Source: Acetobacterium sp.
GTDB taxonomy: Bacteria; Bacillota; Clostridia; Eubacteriales; Eubacteriaceae
Direction of reading: 5' to 3'
Length of the DNA stretch: 64,000 bases
Assembly (NCBI RefSeq): GCF_030652775.1
Contig: NZ_JAUSPS010000079.1
Span: 1-64,000 of the forward strand
How positions within the stretch are numbered: position 1 is the first letter of the stretch; the number at the start of each line of letters is the position of its first letter. This document shows positions 25,246-33,702 of the stretch, piece by piece. A program made the position numbers and the translations under genes. The notes below the pieces were generated by a model that worked only from the letters and a program-made list of their open reading frames with translations, was not told the origin of the DNA and made no database searches.

Positions 25246-25795
25246 AAATTTTTTCCTCCATAATTTCTTCAAGACCCTCCGAAACGAATTCCCGAATCCA
25301 ATTAAGAATTTCCGGTTCGTTTAAAGATTCAACTTCCAGGGTCTCTTTAATTTCTCGTGTATTAAAAACAAATAATCGGTTATTACAGTCGTGTTGGTAG
25401 TTAAGATCTGTCTCTCCAAAAGACATTACCATGGTGAGGATCGTATCGGCCATATTCCCCAGGGGGGCACGATCGATATGATCTCGCATGAAGTTTCCAA
25501 CCACCTTTGTTCCGACACCGGGAGTTGAGCTTATCTCAAAATATCCGCCGCATGCTTCCGCTGCTGCTTTGAATAGCGATAAACCCAGACCAACTTTACG
25601 GGTTGTTCGGGTCGTCACAAATGGATCGGTGATATTATGAAGCCTATCGGCCGGTATTCCGCACCCGTCATCTTCGATAATGATGGTGAGTTCATTGTTT
25701 GCCAAGGATTCAACAATCACTAATTTAACAAGCTTTGCCTGTGCTCTGATGGAATTCTGAGTAATATCTAATATATGAAGGGACAATTCTTTCAT
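25208..25795 (-). CDS. hydE: HydE: HATPase-domain protein of the hydrogenase operon
   Basis: The 195-residue protein has a histidine-kinase-type ATP-binding fold: DITQNSIRA (N box, about 10-18), EDDGCGI (G1, about 41-47) and KVGLGLSLFK (G2, about 67-76). No dimerisation or phospho-His domain is present, so it is not a standard sensor kinase. The gene lies between hydC and hydD, as in A. woodii, where I recall that its product was not part of the purified hydrogenase. A role as Ser/Thr-type kinase or assembly and regulatory partner is inference. It overlaps hydD by 38 bp, which suggests coupled translation. The unrelated maturase of [FeFe]-hydrogenases is also called HydE. Confidence 0.8.
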   Translation of the reverse strand: MKELSLHILDITQNSIRAQAKLVKLVIVESLANNELTIIIEDDGCGIPADRLHNITDPFVTTRTTRKVGLGLSLFKAAAEACGGYFEISSTPGVGTKVVGNFMRDHIDRAPLGNMADTILTMVMSFGETDLNYQHDCNNRLFVFNTREIKETLEVESLNEPEILNWIREFVSEGLEEIMEEKIYGKVLSRTKSDS

Positions 25796-25804
25796 AACTG
25801 TTGA

Positions 25805-26275
25805 CTAGTATTTTTCTAGGATTCCTGGAATTTCATCTACGGTCAAACGCCCAAATACTTCTTCGTTAATCATCATTACTGGAGCTAAACCACAAGCGCC
25901 AACACATCGTGTTGCATCAACTGACCATTTTCCATCTTCAGTTGTATCGCCAAGCTGTGTTCCCAGAAAGCTGTTAACTTTGTCAATAATTGGTTGGGCG
26001 CCTCTAACATAACAAGCGGTTCCCAAACAGATCCCAATTTTGAATTTTCCTTTTGGTTTAAGTGTAAATTGTGAATAAAATGTTGCCACACCGTAGACTT
26101 CAGTTAAGGGAATCCCTAACTCGTCTGCAATGGTTCCTTGTAGTTCAAGAGGTAAATAGCCGTACTTAAGCTGTGTTTCCTGCAGAATCTGCATTAAACA
26201 ACCTGGTACTTCTCTGTGCTCAGCGACTATTGCCTTTACTACGTCCAAATTTTCAACTGGTATTAATTCAGCCAA
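25805..26275 (-). CDS. hydC: Electron-bifurcating hydrogenase, NuoE-like subunit
   Basis: The 156-residue NuoE-family protein has a helical N-terminus (LMQILQETQLKYGYLP, GVATFYSQF) and a thioredoxin-like domain with four Cys for one 2Fe-2S cluster (GTACYVRGA and RCVGACGLAPV, plus the CLGTAC start). With HydB it forms the NADH-oxidising module. It is the first gene of the operon; AGGAGG precedes the ATG at 26275. Confidence 0.95.
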   Translation of the reverse strand: MAELIPVENLDVVKAIVAEHREVPGCLMQILQETQLKYGYLPLELQGTIADELGIPLTEVYGVATFYSQFTLKPKGKFKIGICLGTACYVRGAQPIIDKVNSFLGTQLGDTTEDGKWSVDATRCVGACGLAPVMMINEEVFGRLTVDEIPGILEKY

Positions 26276-26342
26276 TTTTCAAACCTCCTAATTAAATCAT
26301 GCAAACCTTTACGCTTTTGATTGCATATTTTCTAACGAAGTC

Positions 26343-26373
26343 ATTATAACATATAACGTTACATTTCGTTATA
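26343..26373 (-). promoter_or_regulatory. hyd operon promoter with overlapping inverted repeat
   Basis: On the minus strand TATAAT lies at 26343-26348. Just upstream, 26352-26373 holds the perfect inverted repeat TATAACG-N8-CGTTATA, covering the -15 to -40 region. No good -35 box is seen, which fits a regulated promoter. It does not match the Rex or FNR consensus as I know them. Confidence 0.5.
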
Positions 26374-26501
26374 TTTATAACAGATAAATTTTTTACTCTA
26401 TTTACCCCGAATTTTAATGAAAACCTTTAACTTTGTCGATTTTAGAGGTAAAATTTCTACTCATTTATTTTTTTTGGAAATTAAGTGTAATAATTTTACG
26501 C

Positions 26502-26534
26502 AAAAAAAGTAGGTATTTAGAAAAATACCTATAA
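26502..26534 (-). terminator. Terminator of the sensor-cluster operon
   Basis: On the minus strand AGGTATTT-TTCT-AAATACCT is followed by ACTTTTTTT. It ends the operon upstream of the hydrogenase genes. Confidence 0.75.
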
Positions 26535-26552
26535 AGTTCACGGCTAACTACC

Positions 26553-26650
26553 GTACCGACCAATTGTTAATCTGTTGTTCGCTGCGGGTTCGGACAGGCT
26601 TCGCCGTGTTCGCCCCGATGCGTACAACATGATGTAACAATTGTCGGTAC
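26553..26650 (+). repeat. Family 3 palindromic repeat, copy B
   Basis: Nearly identical to copy A at 9898-9995, in the same orientation. It lies between the terminator and the PHP gene stop. Confidence 0.85.
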
Positions 26651-26662
26651 TACTTATTCAAT

Positions 26663-27391
26663 TTAACCCAGATAATGAATCAGCGTTTGCCGCCTCATAT
26701 CCGGGAGTTCCAGAAAAAATTCTCGCTCGGCCATGTCTTCTAACTGATGGGCGTCGGAGCCATGGATAAACTGATAGTCTTTAAAGAAGCGGAAGTTTTT
26801 TTTGACGTTTTCGAAGGTCTCTTTTTTTGAAACTTCACAGGTTTTTACATCCAATTCCAGGGGGATAAAACCCAGCGATGAAATGAGACTATAAGATTTT
26901 CGGTCGATATGGGCAGGAACCAGAATCCCGCCGAGATCGGTGACGATTTTAAAGAGTTGATCAACGCCGATGTCGGTGGCTGAAATCAGGAGCTTATCGA
27001 CTTCGCCGATGATCTGATCATTTTCATCCATAATCGTCTGAGGCCCGAATAATGCTTTTTCATTCATCACATCGGGCAGATGCTGATAAATGATCTGATC
27101 CAGTTCCATAGCGGCTTCCAGGGTTGGCAGATAAGCCAGAATGTGGGCTTCTTCTTTGGTAGTCACTTCGATCCCAGGGAGAATACAAAGACCTTTTTCC
27201 GTTTCTTTGGCCATTTCTTTGGCTACTGCCATAACTGCGGGTAAATTTTTGGCGGTATTATGATCGGTTACGGCAATAAAATCCAGTTCTTTGATGAGAG
27301 CCATATTCACAATGTTATTGGGGGTCATCTCTTCTTCACCACAAGGAGATAAGAGGGAGTGAATATGCAGATCTATGGCTACTTTATCCAT
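26663..27391 (-). CDS. PHP-domain protein of the hydrogenase-sensor cluster
   Basis: The 242-residue PHP-type phosphoesterase has DLHIHSLLSPCG (about 7-18), VTDHNTAKN (about 40-48), PGIEVTTKEEAHILAYL (about 72-88), PAHIDRKSYS and the final GSDAHQLEDM, all metal ligands of the family. It is a separate lineage from the YcdX-like protein at 16115. It starts one base after the DRTGG gene stop, so the two are coupled. PHP and DRTGG genes beside HydS-like and hydrogenase genes recur in Firmicutes; the substrate is unknown. Confidence 0.85.
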   Translation of the reverse strand: MDKVAIDLHIHSLLSPCGEEEMTPNNIVNMALIKELDFIAVTDHNTAKNLPAVMAVAKEMAKETEKGLCILPGIEVTTKEEAHILAYLPTLEAAMELDQIIYQHLPDVMNEKALFGPQTIMDENDQIIGEVDKLLISATDIGVDQLFKIVTDLGGILVPAHIDRKSYSLISSLGFIPLELDVKTCEVSKKETFENVKKNFRFFKDYQFIHGSDAHQLEDMAEREFFLELPDMRRQTLIHYLG

Positions 27392-27392
27392 T

Positions 27393-27725
27393 TTAGATGC
27401 CGGCGTTTCCTAAAATTTTACAGACTTCATAGGCGTTAAGACCGGTCGTGATAATCGGGATATCTTCGATGATGGCCCGTTCCAGGGTGCTTTCTTCCAC
27501 TTCGGCACCTTCGGGAATAATGACACAGGTCATTTCCAGGAGCGTTGCCACGGCGATGATATTAACATGGGTCTGGATGGTCGCCCAGGCGCAGCCATTG
27601 CCAGCATTGGCCATAACCCAGCTTAATAAGTCGCCGACGTAGCCACTTTGAATCACCCCTTCGATTCCAACCTGGGGATTGAGACACTTGAATTCCTTGT
27701 TTTCTAATAATTCACTAACCTTCAT
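27393..27725 (-). CDS. DRTGG-domain protein (second copy)
   Basis: The 110-residue protein starts MKVSELLENKEF; the ATG at 27725 follows AAAGGAGA, and the longer frame does not. The body (GYVGDLLSWVMANAG, NIIAVATLLEMTCVIIPEG, IIEDIPIITTGLNAYEVCKIL) matches the DRTGG fold, a ligand-binding domain of unknown ligand also found beside phosphotransacetylase and CBS domains. It resembles the first DRTGG protein in this operon (29616-29966) in length and layout. Confidence 0.75.
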   Translation of the reverse strand: MKVSELLENKEFKCLNPQVGIEGVIQSGYVGDLLSWVMANAGNGCAWATIQTHVNIIAVATLLEMTCVIIPEGAEVEESTLERAIIEDIPIITTGLNAYEVCKILGNAGI

Positions 27726-27839
27726 TCCTATTCTCCTTTGGTTTGTTATCATTAATCAGTTGTTGCGGGCGAGAGTCTGACCCCGTGGTCATCACTGATC
27801 GCCCCTACGAACAGAAAATATAGAGATATTTCTTATTTT

Positions 27840-29183
27840 TTATTCTCTTTTGATCAGGGGTTTTTCGGTAGGGTGTTCCACTTGCAAGAGTTCATTGGTT
27901 AAGACGGAGAGGTCTCTAACCCGGTCTTTTAAGATGAAAACACAATCGATTTCTTTGGCTTTTCCAGCGACAATATCTTCGGCCAGCGCCCGACAACCAG
28001 GCGAGCCGCAGGAACCACAGTCCAGACCGGGAAGTTTATCTTCCAGTATTTCAATTTGCCGCATCTTTTCAATCGCTTTATTAATATCCTGATCCAGGGG
28101 TTCGGGACTCCTGGGTAGAATCCGCTCTTTGATGTGCATCATCCCGGAATTATAAATACTTTTGACGTATTCATCTGGCATGTGCACAATCGAGGTCTGT
28201 TTCATTGTTTTGGTTCGATCCTGGATGTACATTTTGGCCACATAATTATTTTCGACGGTCAGACAGCCACCGACGCAGCCACCGATACAGGCCAGCCCTT
28301 CGAAAAACTCGATCGTATCAAGTTTGCCACATTCGATTTCTTCCAGAACGTTGATGACATTTTGAATGCCATCAACATGGAGTACGTTTTTGTTTTTCAG
28401 GTAGTCACTTTCTCCGCCGGACAAGGCCCAGGTACAGGATTCGGGGGTGGTATTATGAATCCCTTCCTGGATCGGACAGGTGCTGATCTGACTGGAAATA
28501 TCGCTGTAAATGTCTTTGATGGCAATGGCGCCATCAATCTGGTCGTACTTGTCATACTCGCTGGAAGACGGGTTATTAACCATGGTGGCTTTTGCTGCGC
28601 AGGGGGTGATGAAAAAAACCCCGACATCGCCGTTTTTATAGTTCCCCTCTTCTCGGATCCGTTTTCTGACCAGTCTGGCCGTCATCGCCATCGGCGATTT
28701 TAAGCGGCAGATATTATCGGTAAGCTCGGGAAAGCGCACCTGAATCAGCTTGACCACCGCTGGACAGGCTGATGAAATCAGCGGGCGTGGATAACGTTTG
28801 GCGTGATACTCGTATTTTAGCGCCTGGCCAACAACCTCGGCGCCATAGGCCACTTCCACGACCTCATCAAAGCCCAGGGCTTTGACTGCCGAGAGAATCT
28901 GATCGATGGAATACTTAGGTTTGAACTGGCCAATAATGGCCGGAGCCACCATCGCAACGGTATATTTAAAGTTATCCTTTTTTGACAGCGGATCTGTTTT
29001 TGCCAGCTTGGCGTGATGCGGACAGATCCGAATACACTCGCCGCAGTCAATGCATTTGGACTCATTGATAATCGCCTTCCCACCACGAACCCGGATGGCT
29101 CCGGTGGGACAGCTTCTGAGACAGGTGGTACAGCCCAGACATTTTTCCTCATCAAGGTATACAGAATGAAGTAAATTTTCCAT
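27840..29183 (-). CDS. Sensory [FeFe]-hydrogenase-like protein (HydS-like)
   Basis: The 447-residue protein has two N-terminal 4Fe-4S motifs ([24 protein letters not shown]), a hydrogenase large-subunit domain and a C-terminal Fe-S domain ([17 protein letters not shown]). The H-cluster signatures are altered: L1 reads SSACPA, with Ala where the proton-transfer Cys normally stands, L2 ITPCAAKAT and L3 [10 protein letters not shown]. All likely cluster-ligand Cys are kept. The Cys-to-Ala change is known in sensory HydS proteins. There is no PAS domain as in Thermotoga HydS. It sits with HATPase and DRTGG partners directly upstream of the hydrogenase operon, so a redox or H2 sensor role is likely, by inference. 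Confidence 0.78.
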   Translation of the reverse strand: MENLLHSVYLDEEKCLGCTTCLRSCPTGAIRVRGGKAIINESKCIDCGECIRICPHHAKLAKTDPLSKKDNFKYTVAMVAPAIIGQFKPKYSIDQILSAVKALGFDEVVEVAYGAEVVGQALKYEYHAKRYPRPLISSACPAVVKLIQVRFPELTDNICRLKSPMAMTARLVRKRIREEGNYKNGDVGVFFITPCAAKATMVNNPSSSEYDKYDQIDGAIAIKDIYSDISSQISTCPIQEGIHNTTPESCTWALSGGESDYLKNKNVLHVDGIQNVINVLEEIECGKLDTIEFFEGLACIGGCVGGCLTVENNYVAKMYIQDRTKTMKQTSIVHMPDEYVKSIYNSGMMHIKERILPRSPEPLDQDINKAIEKMRQIEILEDKLPGLDCGSCGSPGCRALAEDIVAGKAKEIDCVFILKDRVRDLSVLTNELLQVEHPTEKPLIKRE

Positions 29184-29202
29184 ATGTCCCCCTTCTTCCT
29201 GT

Positions 29203-29619
29203 TTATACTAAAAATTTCATGACAATTTTTGTACCCTCTCCAACTTTTGATGAGATTTGAAAATTGTCAGCGTTGTTCTTCATATTAGGCAAGCCCATTC
29301 CGGCACCAAAACCCATTTGCCGGACTTCATCACCGGCGGTCGACCAGCCGGCGGTCATCGCCAGATCGATATTGGCAATCCCCGGCCCGGAGTCTTCAAT
29401 GGTCAGAACCAGTTCTTCTTCGCCCACTTCCAGTAGGATTTTTCCGCCCGATGAATGGATGGCTAAATTCATTTCACCTTCATAACCAGCAATTGACACC
29501 TTCCGGATCACCTTATTGGAAACCCCTAATTGCTGGAGCGTTCGTTTGATTTTTCTTGAGGCTTCACCGGCGGTGTCAAAATCGCCACGTTTAACATCAA
29601 AGATGAGTTCGTAACTCAT
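29203..29619 (-). CDS. Anti-sigma/RsbW-like ATP-binding protein
   Basis: The 138-residue stand-alone HATPase domain has EDSGPGI (G1, about 83-89) and [16 protein letters not shown] (G2, about 107-122). The N-terminal part is built like an RsbW/SpoIIAB Ser-kinase ([18 protein letters not shown]). Such proteins bind or phosphorylate partner regulators. It overlaps the upstream DRTGG gene by 4 bp (ATGA) and precedes the HydS-like gene by 19 bp, so all three are coexpressed. It could pass the HydS signal on; that is inference. Confidence 0.8.
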   Translation of the reverse strand: MSYELIFDVKRGDFDTAGEASRKIKRTLQQLGVSNKVIRKVSIAGYEGEMNLAIHSSGGKILLEVGEEELVLTIEDSGPGIANIDLAMTAGWSTAGDEVRQMGFGAGMGLPNMKNNADNFQISSKVGEGTKIVMKFLV

Positions 29620-29966
29620 CTAAGGTGAGCTCCTTTAAGACCATTTTTATAGAGAATGCCGCAGCATTCAAATAAAATGTACTTGGTCGACATAACCAGA
29701 AGATTGCGTTCTTTGGCCATGTCGATCATTTCCTGACTTGGCATTTTATTTCTGACAAAGATAACACTGTTCATATTTGCCATATCGGCAGTGTTCAGCA
29801 CTTGTTTGTTGACCAGACCGGTGAGCAGAATGGCATCTTCTTTGGCAAAACACAGGACATCACTCATGAGATCACAGCCAAACCCAGACTGAACATCTTC
29901 TTCAAGATGGCTCTCTCCGGATAAAACAACCGCTTCGAGAAGGTCTCTAACTCGTTTTAATTTCAT
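29616..29966 (-). CDS. DRTGG-domain protein (first copy)
   Basis: The 116-residue protein has a DRTGG-like fold: VRDLLEAVVLSG start, SGFGCDLMSDVLCFAKEDAILLTGLVN, NMNSVIFVRNKMP and LVMSTKYILFECCGILY. It is the first gene of the sensor operon, behind a promoter at 30000-30029. Ligand and role are unknown; its repeated pairing with HATPase and HydS-like genes points to signal transduction. Confidence 0.75.
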   Translation of the reverse strand: MKLKRVRDLLEAVVLSGESHLEEDVQSGFGCDLMSDVLCFAKEDAILLTGLVNKQVLNTADMANMNSVIFVRNKMPSQEMIDMAKERNLLVMSTKYILFECCGILYKNGLKGAHLR

Positions 29967-29999
29967 CGAACACGCTCCTTATTTATACTTGCTACTATT

Positions 30000-30029
30000 A
30001 TTGTAAAGGATTTCTTGCCCTATTAGCAA
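30000..30029 (-). promoter_or_regulatory. Promoter of the sensor-cluster operon
   Basis: On the minus strand TTGCTA (30024-30029) and TACAAT (30000-30005) are 18 bp apart. A CTTGC/GCAAG inverted repeat overlaps the -35 box. Confidence 0.5.
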
Positions 30030-30067
30030 GGTCTTTGGTCATTATTTTTAAATTATTTACGCAGTTT

Positions 30068-32377
30068 TTATAGACTTATTTTATGATAAGGGGCTCCCGA
30101 GGCTTTTAACAGGTTTTCTTCATCACCGTCACAAGTAAAAAGGATGACCTGACGTTTGCTGCTGAGTTCCGAGAGCAGTTTAAGCGCCTGGGTTTTTCGC
30201 TGCTTATCATACCGCGCAAAGGGTTCGTCCAAAATAAAGGGCATCTCCTGACTGATGCATTCTCCGATTCCAAAACGGAAGGCAAAATGAACCTGATCCA
30301 TGGTACCGGCACTTAATTGTTCGGCATCTTTAAAATCACCGCCACTGGGATCCACCACCTTAAGTTTCATGGCTTCATCAATTTTTACCCCTTTATAATG
30401 CTGCGTGATGGTCTCCAGAATTTTTCCGATATTTTTGTTCAGCTCCGGTGCTGACTCCAGATGGCTGTCGATCTGAATGCCTTCCAGCACTTCCAGGGCG
30501 GCATTACAGGCTTTGATTTCGGTATCAAAGGCCTGAATCTGAGCATCCAGCGATTTTATGGTCTCCTGAATTTCCACCGGCAGACCGATACCATCGGTGA
30601 GGGCACTGTTTTCCCCTTCCAGCCGGGCGATTTCTTTTCCCAGCATTAACAGCTCTTCGGATTTTGGTGAGGCTTTCTGCCAAACTGACTGTCCATCATC
30701 TGTTTTTCCGCCATTGACGGTTTCCAGAAGATTCTCCAACAGCCGCAGGTTCCCGTTGAAACGGATTTTCAGTTCTTCCAGCTGCTGGCCTTTTTCGCAC
30801 CGTTCTTCATAATCGGCGATGTTTTTGACATCATATCCGGCCAGTTTTTTCTCGAGCTCGCGCATAATTCCGCGGCGCTGTTCGAACAGCACTTCATACC
30901 CGGCCTGATGACGGGAATGCTGAACAATAACTAATTCGCATTCGTTTTGCATCTGTTCCAGTTCTTTCTGATTTCTGACGGCTTTTTTGTAGAAGCTATC
31001 AAAACTGGGACCATCCTTTACGTTATACTTGGCCAGGATCTCTTCCTGAATTGGGATTAATTGTTTTTCTCTTAAAATTCTCCGCTTTTTAAGGGTTGCC
31101 GAGATGCCGAAGCTCAAACCGACGACACCCACAATGGCCAGGGTCACGCCGACCGTTAATGACAGGTTCTCAATTCCCTGACTGCTACCCATCAGACCCA
31201 TATTGGCCAGTCCGACCAGTCCCATCCCCAGCAACGTTACCAGCGTCGCAATGATATTAATGATAATATTAGATTTCGTATCGACTGCTGCCACTTCAGT
31301 TTGATCTTTTTTGAAGTTTTCGTAATCTTCGGCAATATTTTCTAACACATGTCCCGCCAGTGAACTGCGTTTGGAGTCTTCTTTCTGGCGGATGGCTTTT
31401 AAATGTTCCGTGGCGTCGGCCATTTCCTTTTCGATGTAGTCCATCTGATCGCTGAGCCGTCCGATCTGATTCGAAGTCGCTTTTAAGCCTTCCAGGTTCT
31501 TGTAGTTATAGCCTTCAAAGATCTGGTCTTCTCTGATTATTTTTGACAGGCGATTGTTTTCTTTTTCCAGTTTGTTTATTTTTTCATAGGATTGTAGCAA
31601 TTCTTTTTTTCGCTTGACGACGGATTCCTGACTCAGATAGTCATTTTCAGTTTCGATGCGTTTCATTTTCTTTTGATTTTGGGTGATCTTTTCCTGGTTT
31701 TCGGCCACCTTAGCATAGGCCGCCTCGGCTTCTTTTAACAGTTCCTGGAGTTCATCCCGCTCTCGGATGGCCGTGCCGATTCTCGACTTGCTCTGACCGG
31801 AACGACCGATATTGTTCTTTTTTTCTTCCAGTCGTCTGGCAATACCCTTGAAATTAATCTCGATGCCGCTGGAATTCTGCATTTCGATATAGGAATCGCG
31901 GACTTCATCCTGGCTGCCGGACTCGTTATCAAAGGCGGTCTGGCGCATATTGACGGTGTTATTGTAAATAACCGAGGTCATCCCCTGGTTTCCCAGGGGC
32001 AGATGCTGACGAACGACCCCATCATATTTGAATTGATCGTTGATTATTTTCCCGGTGGTGTTATCGTAAATGAACAACGAATCTTTGGCTCTTAGAAAAT
32101 TCCGTTCCAGCCGGATTTCCCGGCCGTCGATCTCATAAACCAACGAACCACTGTAGTCAAATTGACTCCACGGCATATATTTTTCGTATTCTTCACTGTA
32201 GGTTTTCTTTTTTCGATAGGGTTTGTAAAACCCGAAAAACATCCCTTGAATAAAGGTCTGAACCGTTGTTTTACCAGCTTCATTTCGGCCGTAAATCAGA
32301 TTAAGACCCGGTTTCAGTTCAATCGTCTGGTCTTTAAATTTTCCAAAAGCTTTGATTGTTAAGGTTTTAATGATCAT
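30068..32377 (-). CDS. YhaN/SbcC-like AAA ATPase
   Basis: The 769-residue protein opens IIKTLTIKAFGKFKDQTIEL with a Walker A loop (YGRNEAGKTT, about 30-39). It has long coiled-coil stretches (about 190-340 and 450-560) broken by two hydrophobic segments near 370-425 (IIINIIATLVTLLGMGLVGL), which are typical of YhaN-type and not of classical SbcC. The C-terminus holds the signature and Walker B regions (LSAGTMDQVHFAFR, FILDEPFARYD). It overlaps the SbcD-like gene by 4 bp and probably forms a nuclease complex with it. Confidence 0.82.
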   Translation of the reverse strand: MIIKTLTIKAFGKFKDQTIELKPGLNLIYGRNEAGKTTVQTFIQGMFFGFYKPYRKKKTYSEEYEKYMPWSQFDYSGSLVYEIDGREIRLERNFLRAKDSLFIYDNTTGKIINDQFKYDGVVRQHLPLGNQGMTSVIYNNTVNMRQTAFDNESGSQDEVRDSYIEMQNSSGIEINFKGIARRLEEKKNNIGRSGQSKSRIGTAIRERDELQELLKEAEAAYAKVAENQEKITQNQKKMKRIETENDYLSQESVVKRKKELLQSYEKINKLEKENNRLSKIIREDQIFEGYNYKNLEGLKATSNQIGRLSDQMDYIEKEMADATEHLKAIRQKEDSKRSSLAGHVLENIAEDYENFKKDQTEVAAVDTKSNIIINIIATLVTLLGMGLVGLANMGLMGSSQGIENLSLTVGVTLAIVGVVGLSFGISATLKKRRILREKQLIPIQEEILAKYNVKDGPSFDSFYKKAVRNQKELEQMQNECELVIVQHSRHQAGYEVLFEQRRGIMRELEKKLAGYDVKNIADYEERCEKGQQLEELKIRFNGNLRLLENLLETVNGGKTDDGQSVWQKASPKSEELLMLGKEIARLEGENSALTDGIGLPVEIQETIKSLDAQIQAFDTEIKACNAALEVLEGIQIDSHLESAPELNKNIGKILETITQHYKGVKIDEAMKLKVVDPSGGDFKDAEQLSAGTMDQVHFAFRFGIGECISQEMPFILDEPFARYDKQRKTQALKLLSELSSKRQVILFTCDGDEENLLKASGAPYHKISL

Positions 32378-33492
32378 TTTAAAACCCCCTCGCTGATCAT
32401 TGCTTCGATGCTGTAAATGATCGCTTTCTTCCGGACTTCCGGTTCTGCTATTTTTTCCAGTTCGCTCAGAATCTGACCGATGGGATTGTTTTGATTCTCG
32501 CGAATCAGCAGTTCCAGATCGATATCCGGTTCCAGTTTAGCCATGTCTGTCTCGATATAATAAAAAGATTCCTCCAGATCATCGTTGATCCAATCCATTT
32601 GAATTTCCGGATTAATATAGCCGGTAAAACGAATGCGATAGTAATTCTGCTGGCGGTTTGTTTCGGTATCGCAGCTGATCGCTTTTTTGATGATATCATG
32701 ATACGCATCTTCCGGAGTAATCTGAATTTCGATGGTTTCATATTTTCTTGACTCGATCGGATTAAACCCACTGCTGGTCATAAAGGTCTGGTTTTCATAA
32801 TCGATTTTGACCTGCGAAATTAAAAATCCCCGTTCGCCCGTTTCGCCAAAATTAAGGGGCACCGGTGATCCGCAATAAGCGGCACCCCCGGGGGTCAGTC
32901 CGGGTTTGTGGATGTGTCCCAGGGCAATAAAATCAAACCCTTTCTTTTCGATCAATCTTAAATCAATGGGCAGATAGAGACTTTGATTCGTCACTTCGCC
33001 GTGAACCATTAAGATGTTATAGCGGGTGTCGTCCAGCTTGATGCTGTTAAAGGAGCGCTCCGGAAAAGCCCGGTACTCGTTTTTTACCCAGGACATGCCA
33101 AAAATTTCGGTATTGAGTTCTTTGATATAAACGGATCGGAACACATCTTCTTTAAAGATGTAGACATTGCTGGACCACTCAACTTTTTTGTAGGGCGAGC
33201 TGTCGCCATGATAATCGTGGTTTCCGGTAATGATGACCACCCAGGTTTTATCGAGACTGGCCAATCCTTCGGCCGCTCTTTTAATATCCATGGTGAGTAC
33301 ATTGACGCTATCAAACAAATCTCCGGCAATGAGCAAAAGCGGAACTTCTTCTTCTTTGACGTATGCGATCATCTCATCAAAGGCTTTCCATAATTCTTTT
33401 CTTTTATTTTTGCCGTAATAGTTTCCTTGCTGCAAAAAGGTAAAGGGGCGACCTAAATGAAAATCACCTGTATGTATAAAGGTTGTCAGCAT
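32374..33492 (-). CDS. SbcD-like metallophosphoesterase (DNA repair nuclease)
   Basis: The 372-residue protein has calcineurin-type metal motifs: HTGDFHLG (about 7-14), LLIAGDLFDS (about 53-62), ITGNHDYHG (about 88-96), MVHGEV and ALGHIHKPG (about 190-198). With its coupled ATPase it resembles the YhaO-YhaN pair of Bacillus, relatives of SbcD-SbcC/Mre11-Rad50. It would trim DNA ends or hairpins, which may matter in a genome rich in long palindromes (inference). Confidence 0.85.
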   Translation of the reverse strand: MLTTFIHTGDFHLGRPFTFLQQGNYYGKNKRKELWKAFDEMIAYVKEEEVPLLLIAGDLFDSVNVLTMDIKRAAEGLASLDKTWVVIITGNHDYHGDSSPYKKVEWSSNVYIFKEDVFRSVYIKELNTEIFGMSWVKNEYRAFPERSFNSIKLDDTRYNILMVHGEVTNQSLYLPIDLRLIEKKGFDFIALGHIHKPGLTPGGAAYCGSPVPLNFGETGERGFLISQVKIDYENQTFMTSSGFNPIESRKYETIEIQITPEDAYHDIIKKAISCDTETNRQQNYYRIRFTGYINPEIQMDWINDDLEESFYYIETDMAKLEPDIDLELLIRENQNNPIGQILSELEKIAEPEVRKKAIIYSIEAMISEGVLK

Positions 33493-33551
33493 CCACTTTG
33501 CCTCCTGATCTATAAATTTTTTCTTAATTATCTGGTTTTTTGATCATTATC

Positions 33552-33620
33552 GTACCGAACCGGTTAATAAGTGGTTGTTTGCTCCGAAGCGAACAACAAG
33601 ATGTAACACTTGTCGGTACT
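33552..33620 (+). repeat. Family 3 palindromic repeat, copy C (short, diverged)
   Basis: CGTACCGAACCGGTTAATAA and GATGTAACACTTGTCGGTAC match the outer arms. The inner CGGACAGG stem is missing, leaving a short loop (GCTCCGAAGC). Confidence 0.7.
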
Positions 33621-33702
33621 GCGTTAGTTTATAATAATTGTAAGATTTCTTTCTGTCTTCTAACTGATTTTTTATTATATCATCTTTTGACCGATGTTAC
33701 AT

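Noticed and set aside
27840-29183. A second catalytic [FeFe]-hydrogenase
   Set aside because: L1 lacks the proton-transfer Cys (Ala instead) and the L2 and L3 motifs are altered; a sensory role fits better.
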